Program-made: the position numbers and the translations under genes
Shown: positions 1 to 5,702 of the stretch, piece after piece
Layout of the letters: each line of letters opens with the position of its first letter
How positions within the stretch are numbered: the stretch's first letter is position 1
The notes under the pieces: model-generated
The model's input: only the letters and a program-made list of their open reading frames with translations
Told to the model about the DNA's origin: nothing
Databases searched by the model: none
Source of the DNA: CAZBGR01 sp964491535
GTDB lineage: Bacteria; Bacillota_I; Bacilli_A; RF39; UBA660
Direction: 5' to 3'
Assembly: GCA_964491535.1 (NCBI GenBank)
Contig: CAZBGR010000022.1
Coordinates: 1 to 12,031 of the forward strand
DNA: 12,031 nt

Positions 1-52
1 AAAAATAACCTTCAATGCTTGCAATCTCTATTAATTGATGTTAGAATACTAT

Positions 53-58
53 TATAAT
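53..58 (+). promoter_or_regulatory. Probable -10 box of the ireB operon promoter
   Basis: A perfect TATAAT lies 22 bases before the ireB start codon. The best -35 match at a usable distance is weak (TTAATT at 31-36, 16-base spacer). A better TTGATG at 35-40 is only 12 bases away, which is too close. With only 52 bases visible upstream, readthrough from an earlier gene cannot be excluded. The -10 box is seen; its role as a promoter is inferred. Confidence 0.5.
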
Positions 59-80
59 CATTTAATTGAGAGGTGATTAG

Positions 81-353
81 ATGAATTCTAATACCACGAT
101 GAGTTTATTTAGTATTGAAGAACTTGATGAAGCCCTTATCAAAAAAACTCTTAAGGAAGTATATGAGGCTTTAGAAGAGAGGCATCATAATCCTATAAAT
201 CAATTAATAGGTTACCTGATGAGTGGTGATCCCGGGTATATTTCTAGTCATCGTGAAGCGAGAAGTAAAATATCAAAGATTGACCGTACTAAAATAATTG
301 ATGTCTTACTTAGGAATTATATTGATAAGATAATATGCGATACTTCGGATTAG
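81..353 (+). CDS. ireB: IreB family regulatory phosphoprotein (DUF965, YrzL)
   Basis: This 90-residue protein matches the IreB/YrzL family (usual length 85-90). The core with NPINQLIGYLMSGDPGYI at residues 37-54 is the family hallmark, followed by a helical segment with conserved basic residues (HREARSKI). In Enterococcus faecalis, IreB is phosphorylated on N-terminal threonines by the PASTA Ser/Thr kinase IreK and acts as a negative regulator of cephalosporin resistance. Two adjacent threonines, Thr5 and Thr6, sit in the same N-terminal tail here and are plausible phosphosites (inference). The start at ATG 81 has a good Shine-Dalgarno site, AGAGGTGAT, at 69-77. It is the first gene of a three-gene unit and its 3' end overlaps ruvX by 19 bases, as expected of translational coupling. 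Product identity is firm; the kinase partner is not in the window. Confidence 0.93.
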   Translation: MNSNTTMSLFSIEELDEALIKKTLKEVYEALEERHHNPINQLIGYLMSGDPGYISSHREARSKISKIDRTKIIDVLLRNYIDKIICDTSD

Positions 354-772
354 ATTTAGGAACAAAAACCTTAGGTATAGCTATTAGTGATGAAAATGGA
401 ACGGTAGCTAGTCCCTTTTTGGTTATTTCTTTTAAGGATAAGAACTATGATGATTTATTAAATAGATTACAGAAAATGATTATTGATAATAAGATAGAAA
501 GAATTGTTTTGGGTTTGCCTAAAAATATGGATAATAGTTTGGGAGAAAGAGCGAAAGAAACCTTAAGGTTTAAATCGTTATTAGAAGCAAAGACCTCTAA
601 AACAGTTATTTTAGAAGATGAAAGGTGGACTACCTTGCAAGCAGAAAGGGTATTAATTGAAGCTAATATATCTCGGCAAAAGCGTAAACAAACTATTGAT
701 AAATTAGCAGCCACTATTATTTTGCAAAGTTATTTGAATAAAAGAAATAGAAAGGGAGATTATAATGGATAA
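335..772 (+). CDS. ruvX: RuvX/YqgF family pre-16S rRNA nuclease
   Basis: This 145-residue protein is a full-length YqgF family member with an RNase H-like fold. Known homologues (B. subtilis YrrK, E. coli YqgF) process the 5' end of pre-16S rRNA in the cytoplasm; an older proposal was Holliday junction resolution. The first acidic residue is Asp7 in the N-terminal strand FGLDLGTKTLGIAISD. LGLPKNM lies at 59-65, the DER motif at 95-97 within ILEDERWTT, and the last conserved Asp at 122 in IDKLAATIIL. The ATG at 335 puts the first strand at the very N-terminus, as in homologues. No good Shine-Dalgarno site precedes it, so translation is probably coupled to ireB, which it overlaps by 19 bases. 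Its own end overlaps the next gene by 8 bases. Confidence 0.95.
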   Translation: MRYFGLDLGTKTLGIAISDENGTVASPFLVISFKDKNYDDLLNRLQKMIIDNKIERIVLGLPKNMDNSLGERAKETLRFKSLLEAKTSKTVILEDERWTTLQAERVLIEANISRQKRKQTIDKLAATIILQSYLNKRNRKGDYNG

Positions 773-1058
773 GAAAAACACTTTTAAAGTTCTTGATGAA
801 ACAGGAAAAGAAATAGAATGTGAAATATTATTTACTTTTGAATCAGATGAAACTGGTAAAAGTTATATTATTTATACCGACAACGATACTGATGAAGAAA
901 ACAATACTAAAGTTTATGCCTCTATTTTTGATCCTACCAAAGAAACAATTACTTTAGATCCTATTGAAAGTGAAAAGGAATGGAAAATAATCGAGAACAT
1001 TTTAGAATCATTACAGAAACAAGAAGATGAAAAAGCTAATAATGAAAATAAAGCGTAA
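765..1058 (+). CDS. yrzB: DUF1292 domain protein (YrzB family)
   Basis: This small acidic protein of 97 residues matches the DUF1292 family, whose B. subtilis member YrzB lies at the same position after yrrK/ruvX. The domain covers about residues 7-85: a start of the type F-x-V-x-D-E-x-G-x-E, then CEILFTFESDETGKSYIIYTD at 19-39, then a segment ending in the conserved LDPIESEKEWKIIE at 64-77. The C-terminal tail is charged and probably disordered. The molecular function of the family is unknown and I do not assign one. It starts at ATG 765 with Shine-Dalgarno AAAGGGAG at 751-758, overlapping the end of ruvX by 8 bases. A terminator follows 28 bases after its stop, so this is the last gene of the ireB operon. 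Confidence 0.9.
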   Translation: MDKKNTFKVLDETGKEIECEILFTFESDETGKSYIIYTDNDTDEENNTKVYASIFDPTKETITLDPIESEKEWKIIENILESLQKQEDEKANNENKA

Positions 1059-1086
1059 ACTTGTTTTGATTATTGAATAAGATGAT

Positions 1087-1132
1087 TAGTGTTATTGGAT
1101 TAGCGATTCATTATAAATAACACTATTTTTTT
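1087..1132 (+). terminator. AT-rich intrinsic terminator after yrzB
   Basis: A perfect 10-base-pair inverted repeat has arms TAGTGTTATT (1087-1096) and AATAACACTA (1116-1125) around a 19-base loop. Seven T residues follow directly (1126-1132). The stem has only two G-C pairs and the loop is long, so termination may be partial. It ends 25 bases before the trmR start, so trmR needs readthrough or a promoter inside this gap. No convincing one was found; a TATAAA at 1112-1117 lacks a good -35. Confidence 0.7.
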
Positions 1133-1150
1133 GTTAATTAAAGTTAGATT

Positions 1151-1160
1151 AAGGAGTATG
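1151..1160 (+). promoter_or_regulatory. Anomalously close ribosome binding site of trmR
   Basis: AAGGAG at 1151-1156 is followed by a single T and then ATG at 1158-1160. Other genes here leave several bases between the Shine-Dalgarno core and the start. Either initiation is deliberately weak, or a non-ATG start (ATT at 1161 or 1167) is used, or bases have been lost. Confidence 0.55.
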
Positions 1161-1751
1161 ATTAAAATTATCAACAATTTAAAAGAATTAGAAAAATATG
1201 CTGAAGAAAACAAGATTCCTATTATTGATAAAAATAGTTTAAAGTTTATTTTAAATTATATTAAAACTAATAATATAAAAAAGATTCTAGAGATTGGGAC
1301 AGCTGTTGGTTATTCAGCTATTAAAATGGCTTTAGAGGATGATAAGATTGTTGTGACTACGATTGAAAAAAACGAAGAAAGATATCTAGAAGCTTTAAAA
1401 AACATTAAAAAATTTAATTTGGAAAAAAGAATTATCCTTATTTTAGGTGATGCTTTAGATTTGACTATTGATGATAAGTATGATCTTATTTTTATTGATG
1501 CTGCTAAAGGACAATATATTGATTATTTTGAAAGATATAAAGGAAATATAAAAAACAATGGAACTATTATTTCTGATAATGTTTATTTCCGGGGATTAAT
1601 TGATCAAAAACAAGTTATTTATAAGAAAAATTTAAAAAGACTAATTGATAAGATAAAATGTTATATTTTACATTTAAAGAATCACCGTGAATTTAAAACT
1701 GTTTTTTATAAAATAGGTGATGGGCTTTCTATTTCAAAAAAAAGGTTGTGA
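1158..1751 (+). CDS. trmR: tRNA 5-hydroxyuridine methyltransferase (O-methyltransferase family 3)
   Basis: A 197-residue SAM-dependent O-methyltransferase, closest in pattern to B. subtilis YrrM/TrmR, which converts 5-hydroxyuridine to 5-methoxyuridine at tRNA wobble position 34. The SAM-binding motif is ILEIGTAVGYSA at 43-54. Metal and active-site residues of the COMT-like family are visible as Asp114 (FIDAAKGQY) and Asp140-Asn141 (ISDNV). The C-terminus GDGLSISKK matches the family end, which supports TGA at 1749-1751 as a true stop. ATG 1158 is chosen because the upstream TTG (1131) lies in the terminator T-run and has no ribosome site. However, the Shine-Dalgarno AAGGAG (1151-1156) is only one base from this ATG, which is unusual. 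The N-terminus is about 20 residues shorter than B. subtilis YrrM. Its neighbours trhP1 and trhP2 make its substrate. Confidence 0.9.
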   Translation: MIKIINNLKELEKYAEENKIPIIDKNSLKFILNYIKTNNIKKILEIGTAVGYSAIKMALEDDKIVVTTIEKNEERYLEALKNIKKFNLEKRIILILGDALDLTIDDKYDLIFIDAAKGQYIDYFERYKGNIKNNGTIISDNVYFRGLIDQKQVIYKKNLKRLIDKIKCYILHLKNHREFKTVFYKIGDGLSISKKRL

Positions 1752-1755
1752 TTTA

Positions 1756-2643
1756 ATGACTAAGATATTAGTTATACCATCTAAAAAGGAAAGTCTTCAA
1801 GATTTGATTAAAAGTAAAGGGGATGGTTTTATTTTAGGAATTAAGGGTTTTACTATTTTTAATCATAACTTATTTGAAATTGAAGAATTAAAAGAAATAG
1901 TTTCTAAATTAAAAAAATATAACAAGGAAGTTTTTATTGCTTTAAACAAGTTAATCTACAACCAAGATATTCCTTTATTAAAGGAATATCTATTAATTTT
2001 AGAAGAAATTAAAGTAACGGGTATTATTTATCAAGATATAAGTATTGTTAATTTAAAAGAAGAATTAAAATTAAAAACTCCTTTAGTTTGGCACCAGCTT
2101 CATTTAGTAACTAATTATAAGTCATGTAATTATTGGTATCAAAAAGGAATTGAATATGGTTATTTAGCTAATAATATTAATTTAGATGATATTTTTAAAA
2201 TAAAAAAGCAATCAAAGATGAAGTTATTAATGGATGGCTATGGGTATGTACCTATTTTTTATAGTAGTAGAAAGTTATTAACTAATTATTTTGTCTATTT
2301 AAATAAAAAGAAAGAACAAGAATTATATTATTTAACAAAGGAAGGAAAATTTTATCCTATTTATGAAGATAATTTTGGAACCTATATTTTAAGTCCTCAT
2401 ATCTTAAGTGTTATCACGGAATTACCTTCATTAATTAATCGTCAACTTGATTATTTAGTTTTAAATGGCTTATATATTGATGATTCCTCTTTTGCTAAAA
2501 TTATTGATTATTTTAGCCAAGCTTTTAACAATTTAGATTTAACTGAAGCTTTAAATAAAAAAATAGCCTTAATTAGTCCCCATCCCTTAAGTCTTAACTT
2601 TCTTCATCAACAAACAATCTATCGGGTAAAGAAACATGACTAA
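1756..2643 (+). CDS. trhP1: U32-family tRNA hydroxylation protein, cysteine-poor partner (YrrN/TrhP1-like)
   Basis: A 295-residue member of the peptidase U32 family, in the position of B. subtilis yrrN (trhP1). Together with trhP2 that gene is needed for 5-hydroxyuridine at the tRNA wobble position through the prephenate-dependent route. Family features include an N-terminal TIM-barrel-like half, YGYVPIFYSSRKLLTNYF at 152-169 and a C-terminal signature LNFLHQQTIYRVKK at 280-293. It has only one cysteine (Cys124) and lacks the clustered cysteines of TrhP2, so it is probably a non-catalytic or structural partner (inference). A GTG at 1717 would give a 13-residue extension inside trmR. ATG 1756 is preferred because AAAGG at 1741-1745 is well spaced and because it follows the trmR stop by 4 bases. 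The gene overlaps trhP2 by 8 bases. Confidence 0.85.
   Translation: MTKILVIPSKKESLQDLIKSKGDGFILGIKGFTIFNHNLFEIEELKEIVSKLKKYNKEVFIALNKLIYNQDIPLLKEYLLILEEIKVTGIIYQDISIVNLKEELKLKTPLVWHQLHLVTNYKSCNYWYQKGIEYGYLANNINLDDIFKIKKQSKMKLLMDGYGYVPIFYSSRKLLTNYFVYLNKKKEQELYYLTKEGKFYPIYEDNFGTYILSPHILSVITELPSLINRQLDYLVLNGLYIDDSSFAKIIDYFSQAFNNLDLTEALNKKIALISPHPLSLNFLHQQTIYRVKKHD
1965..1991 (+). repeat. Perfect 12-bp inverted repeat with 3-base loop inside trhP1
   Basis: Arms AGATATTCCTTT (1965-1976) and AAAGGAATATCT (1980-1991) flank the loop ATT. The repeat lies within trhP1 codons 70-79. The mRNA could form a strong hairpin about 210 bases into the gene. No T-run follows, so it is not an intrinsic terminator. 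Its function is unknown. Confidence 0.8.
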
Positions 2644-3874
2644 GTTAAGAAAACCCGAGTTATTAGCTCCAGCGGGGGATTTAGAAAAATTAAAATGGGC
2701 TATTAAATATGGAGCGGATGCTGTTTATTTTGGGGGTAGAGCTTATGGAATGAGGGCTAATACTAAAAATTTTTCTTTAGCTGAAATTAAAGAAGCAGTC
2801 CTTTTTGCACATCAGTTTAATAAAAAGGTTTATGTAACAGTTAATATCATTTTTCATCATGAAGATTTGGTGGGTTTAGAAGATTATTTAAGGGATTTAG
2901 GTAATTGTTTGATTGATGCTATTATTATAAGTGATCCTTTTCTTATTCCAATTGTTAAAAAGATAATTCCAAAGGTTGATATATTTTTAAGTACTCAGCA
3001 ATCAACTCTTAATTATGAAGCTGTTTTATTTTGGCAAAAGGAAGGGATAAAGAGGCTTATTTTAGGTAGGGAGGTATCAGCTACTGATATTAAGGAAATC
3101 ATTGATAAAACCAATCTTGAAATAGAGGTCTTTATTCAAGGAGCAATGTGCGTAAGTTATAGCGGTTGTTGTCATTTATCTAATTATTTTACTTTAAGAG
3201 ATGCTAATCGAGGAGGTTGTAGTCAAATTTGTCGTTGGTTATTTGAATTAGAAACTAAAGATAAAGACCTAATATCTTCACCTATTCCTTTTAGTATTGC
3301 TCCTAAAGATTTATCTTTGTTAAAATATATTTCAGAATTAATAGATTTAGGGGTTACTTCCTTTAAAATAGAAGGACGAATGAGGTCTATTTATTATTTA
3401 GCGACTACTATAAATGTTTATCGTCAAGTAATTGATGAATATTGTCATAATTCAGTAACATATAAATATAACAACTACTTTGAAAAAGAATTATATCGAT
3501 GTGCTAATCGGGAATGTTTACCTCAATATTTTAAAGGCAAACCAGGAGTAAATGAACAATACTTTATAAAAGGAGAAAAAACTTCTAATCAAGACTTTTT
3601 AGGGATTGTTCTTGATTATAATGAAATAAGGAAAGAAGTTATTATTGAACAACGAAACTTTTTTAAAGTGGGGGATGAAGTTGAAATTTTTGGTCCACTT
3701 AGGAGGATAAATTTTAAAATAAAGGCTATAAATGATCTTCAAGATAAATCGTTAATGGTCGCTAGACATCCAAAGCAAATAGTTAAAATCCCTTTAGCTA
3801 AAAGGGTTTACAAAGATGATTTAATGCGAATAAGAATAGATAAATTAGTAGTTGACAAGGATGCTGTTTTATAG
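2636..3874 (+). CDS. trhP2: U32-family tRNA hydroxylase with cysteine cluster (YrrO/TrhP2-like)
   Basis: A 412-residue U32-family protein, matching B. subtilis YrrO/TrhP2 in length, position and motifs. TrhP proteins hydroxylate C5 of wobble uridine 34 in tRNA using prephenate and an iron-sulfur cluster, giving ho5U for TrmR to methylate. The N-terminus KPELLAPAGDLEKLKWAIKY and the YFGG motif at 31-34 are typical. The U32 signature runs from EVFIQGAMC (164-172) through SGCCHLS, and cysteines 172, 178, 179, 195 and 199 include the likely cluster ligands. KIEGRMRS at 244-251 is also conserved. A C-terminal beta domain of about 90 residues (from about 318) has the FxVGDEVEIFGP pattern. The start overlaps the trhP1 end by 8 bases. 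Despite the family name, no peptidase activity is proposed. Confidence 0.9.
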   Translation: MTKLRKPELLAPAGDLEKLKWAIKYGADAVYFGGRAYGMRANTKNFSLAEIKEAVLFAHQFNKKVYVTVNIIFHHEDLVGLEDYLRDLGNCLIDAIIISDPFLIPIVKKIIPKVDIFLSTQQSTLNYEAVLFWQKEGIKRLILGREVSATDIKEIIDKTNLEIEVFIQGAMCVSYSGCCHLSNYFTLRDANRGGCSQICRWLFELETKDKDLISSPIPFSIAPKDLSLLKYISELIDLGVTSFKIEGRMRSIYYLATTINVYRQVIDEYCHNSVTYKYNNYFEKELYRCANRECLPQYFKGKPGVNEQYFIKGEKTSNQDFLGIVLDYNEIRKEVIIEQRNFFKVGDEVEIFGPLRRINFKIKAINDLQDKSLMVARHPKQIVKIPLAKRVYKDDLMRIRIDKLVVDKDAVL

Positions 3875-3880
3875 TATTCT
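3852..3880 (+). promoter_or_regulatory. SigA-type promoter for greA-tig
   Basis: A perfect -35 TTGACA (3852-3857), a 17-base spacer and a -10 TATTCT (3875-3880) form a good SigA promoter. The -35 and spacer lie in the last codons of trhP2, and the -10 begins directly after its TAG stop. It can make greA and tig independent of the tRNA-modification operon. The motif is seen; its use is inferred. Confidence 0.7.
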
Positions 3881-3906
3881 TTTATAAAGCAAAAAGAGGT
3901 GAGAAA

Positions 3907-4383
3907 ATGACTAATCATAATAAAAAAGAAGTATATTTAACCGAAGAAGGTTTAAATGAAATAAAAAAAGAATTAAATTTATTGAAAATTGATAAACGTC
4001 CGGAAGTAATAAAAGCTATTAAAGAAGCTCGTTCATTAGGTGATATAAAAGAGAATGCTGATTATCATTCGGCTAGAGAAGAACAAGCTTTATTAGAGGC
4101 TCGGATTCAGGAGTTAGAAGCTTTAATAGAAGATGCCGTTATAATTAAACCAGGAAAAACTAATAAGGTTGAAATAGGGGCTACTATAACTATTGAATAT
4201 TTAAGTGATCAAGAAATTGAAAAATATCAGATTGTAGGTAGTCACGAAGCTAATCCTTTATTAAATAAAATTTCTAATGAATCCCCTTTAGCGCAAGCAG
4301 TAATGGGATATAAGAAGAATGATGTAGTAACTGTTAATAGTCCTAATGGTTCATATGATGTTAAAATTATTAATATAAAATAA
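3907..4383 (+). CDS. greA: Transcription elongation factor GreA
   Basis: A 158-residue GreA, the normal family length. GreA enters the secondary channel of RNA polymerase and stimulates cleavage of backtracked transcripts. The N-terminal antiparallel coiled coil spans about residues 9-78. Its tip carries LGDIKENADYHSAR (44-57), including Asp46 and Glu49 at the positions of the acidic pair that reaches the polymerase active site. The FKBP-like C-terminal domain covers about 84-158 and contains SPLAQAVMGYKKNDVVTV, typical of the family. ATG 3907 is preceded by AGAGGTGAG (3895-3903), a strong ribosome site. In Bacillus udk separates trhP2 and greA; here the gap is 32 bases and holds the promoter -10. 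tig follows after 20 bases with no terminator, so the two are probably co-transcribed. Confidence 0.97.
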   Translation: MTNHNKKEVYLTEEGLNEIKKELNLLKIDKRPEVIKAIKEARSLGDIKENADYHSAREEQALLEARIQELEALIEDAVIIKPGKTNKVEIGATITIEYLSDQEIEKYQIVGSHEANPLLNKISNESPLAQAVMGYKKNDVVTVNSPNGSYDVKIINIK

Positions 4384-4403
4384 AGCTCTTTTAAGGAGGA
4401 AAA

Positions 4404-5654
4404 GTGAATCAAAATAAACATGAAATATTAATTAGAGTAGATAAAGAAAAATGGCAACAAGCCTTAACTAAATCCTTTAACAAAACAGTTAAAGAAATTA
4501 AAGTAGCGGGTTTTAGAAAAGGGAAAGTGCCTCGTGATGTTTATGAAAATAAATATGGGGTAGCCTCATTATATAATGAGGCTATTAATTATGTTTTAGA
4601 TGAAGCTTTACTTAAAGCTTTAACTGATAATCATTTAGTCCCAATTGTTCAACCGCAAGCAGATATTAAAAAAGTTGATCAAGATGGAGTTGATATTTTA
4701 TTTAATATTATGACAACTCCTATAATGAAAATAAAGAAATATAAAGGTTTAAAGATAAAAAAGGAACCTTTAAAGGTTACTGATGAAGAAATAGACAAAG
4801 AAATTAAAGCTCTTCAAGAGCGTTATGCTGAAATAGTTTTAAAAGATGATCAGATTATTAAAGGTGATATTGCTGTTATTGATTTTGAAGGTTTTAAAGA
4901 TAATATTCCTTTTGAAGGTGGTAAAGGAGCGAATTATCCATTAGAAATAGGCAGTAAAACCTTTGTTGAAGGTTTTGAAGATCAATTAATTGGAGCTAAA
5001 AAGGGAGATCAAAAGGAAATAAAAGTAACCTTTCCAAAGGATTATCCTAGTGAAGAATTGAAAAATGAAGAGGTTGTTTTTAAAGTAAGAATAAATGAGG
5101 TAAAAACTAAAGTAATTCCCAAAATGGATCAAGACTTCTTTAAGGATTTAGATATAGAAGGAGTTACTAATAAAGAAGAATTAATTAAAGAGGTAAAGGG
5201 TCAATTAAAAGAGGCTAAAAAAGCTAAACTTGAAGATGTTCATCTAGATAATATTTTAGCAGCGATTGCTCAAGGAGTTGAGGTAGATATTCCAGAAGAA
5301 ATGATCAAAGAAGAATTAGAGAGAATGATTCGTCAATTAGAACATAAATTAAAATTGCAAGGAATAACTTTAGAACAATATTATAAAATTGCTAAAATTA
5401 ATCATCAACAGCTATGTGAAAAAGGTCATGATGAAGCTAAAAGAATTGTTTTATATCGCTTAATGATCGAAGAAATAAGCAAATTAGAAAAAATAGAAGT
5501 AACTAAAGAAGAAATTGATAAGGAAATAAAAGAAAAAATGGACCAATATAAATTAAAAAAAGATGAAATATTAAAAAACTTTGGTAGTAATGAATTAATG
5601 GAATATGATTTAAGAATGAGAAAAACAATGGTCTTTTTACAAGAAAATAATTAA
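4404..5654 (+). CDS. tig: Trigger factor (ribosome-associated chaperone and peptidyl-prolyl isomerase)
   Basis: A 416-residue trigger factor with all three domains. The ribosome-binding domain (about 1-110) carries the signature GFRKGKVPR at 36-44, which docks on ribosomal protein L23 near the exit tunnel. The FKBP-type isomerase domain spans about 150-235 (GDIAVIDFEGF at 154-164, then EGGKGANYPLEIGS). The rest is the helical chaperone domain. It starts with GTG at 4404: an in-frame TAA at 4392-4394 rules out any longer reading frame. GGAGG at 4395-4399 sits only 4 bases from the GTG. The N-terminus is about 7 residues shorter before the signature than in E. coli, so the first strand is trimmed. 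Several inverted repeats lie in the 5' third of the gene. It shares the greA transcript and ends at a strong terminator. Confidence 0.96.
   Translation: MNQNKHEILIRVDKEKWQQALTKSFNKTVKEIKVAGFRKGKVPRDVYENKYGVASLYNEAINYVLDEALLKALTDNHLVPIVQPQADIKKVDQDGVDILFNIMTTPIMKIKKYKGLKIKKEPLKVTDEEIDKEIKALQERYAEIVLKDDQIIKGDIAVIDFEGFKDNIPFEGGKGANYPLEIGSKTFVEGFEDQLIGAKKGDQKEIKVTFPKDYPSEELKNEEVVFKVRINEVKTKVIPKMDQDFFKDLDIEGVTNKEELIKEVKGQLKEAKKAKLEDVHLDNILAAIAQGVEVDIPEEMIKEELERMIRQLEHKLKLQGITLEQYYKIAKINHQQLCEKGHDEAKRIVLYRLMIEEISKLEKIEVTKEEIDKEIKEKMDQYKLKKDEILKNFGSNELMEYDLRMRKTMVFLQENN
4561..4584 (+). repeat. Perfect 24-base palindrome inside tig
   Basis: The half-site TAGCCTCATTAT at 4561-4572 is followed directly by its exact reverse complement at 4573-4584. 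The single-stranded form can fold into a 10-bp stem with an ATAT loop. It covers codons 53-61, which encode a normally conserved part of the ribosome-binding domain, so it is made by codon choice, not by an insertion. TATAAT also occurs at its centre (4572-4577). Confidence 0.85.
4603..4620 (+). repeat. Second inverted repeat inside tig
   Basis: Arms AAGCTTTA (4603-4610) and TAAAGCTT (4613-4620) are separated by CT. The repeat lies 18 bases after the 24-base palindrome, in codons for residues 67-73. The mRNA could form two neighbouring hairpins. The function is unknown and chance is possible. Confidence 0.6.
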
Positions 5655-5664
5655 GTTTTAAAAT

Positions 5665-5692
5665 AAAAGGAGGCTTTTAGAAGCCTCTTTTT
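5665..5692. terminator. Strong bidirectional intrinsic terminator between tig and the ABC operon
   Basis: The stem GAGGCTT (5670-5676) / AAGCCTC (5681-5687) with loop TTAG is flanked by an A-run on the left and a T-run on the right (5688-5692). It therefore reads as stem plus U-tract on both strands. It lies in the 48-base gap between converging genes and can end both the greA-tig transcript and the exporter transcript. Confidence 0.9.
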
Positions 5693-5702
5693 AAATATAT
5701 AA

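Noticed and set aside
76..92. 6-bp hairpin covering the ireB start codon
   Set aside because: The stem ATTAGA/TCTAAT is nearly all A-T and too weak to argue for translational control.
558..571. 14-base palindrome AAACCTTAAGGTTT in ruvX
   Set aside because: It has no loop, is short and AT-rich, and is plausible by chance in this composition.
445..714. Minus-strand open frame of 89 codons inside ruvX
   Set aside because: It is antisense to a clearly conserved nuclease gene, has no ribosome site, and its translation resembles no family I recognise.
1717..1755. Longer trhP1 start at GTG 1717
   Set aside because: It would overlap trmR by 35 bases, has no ribosome site, and the extra residues precede the family's normal N-terminus.
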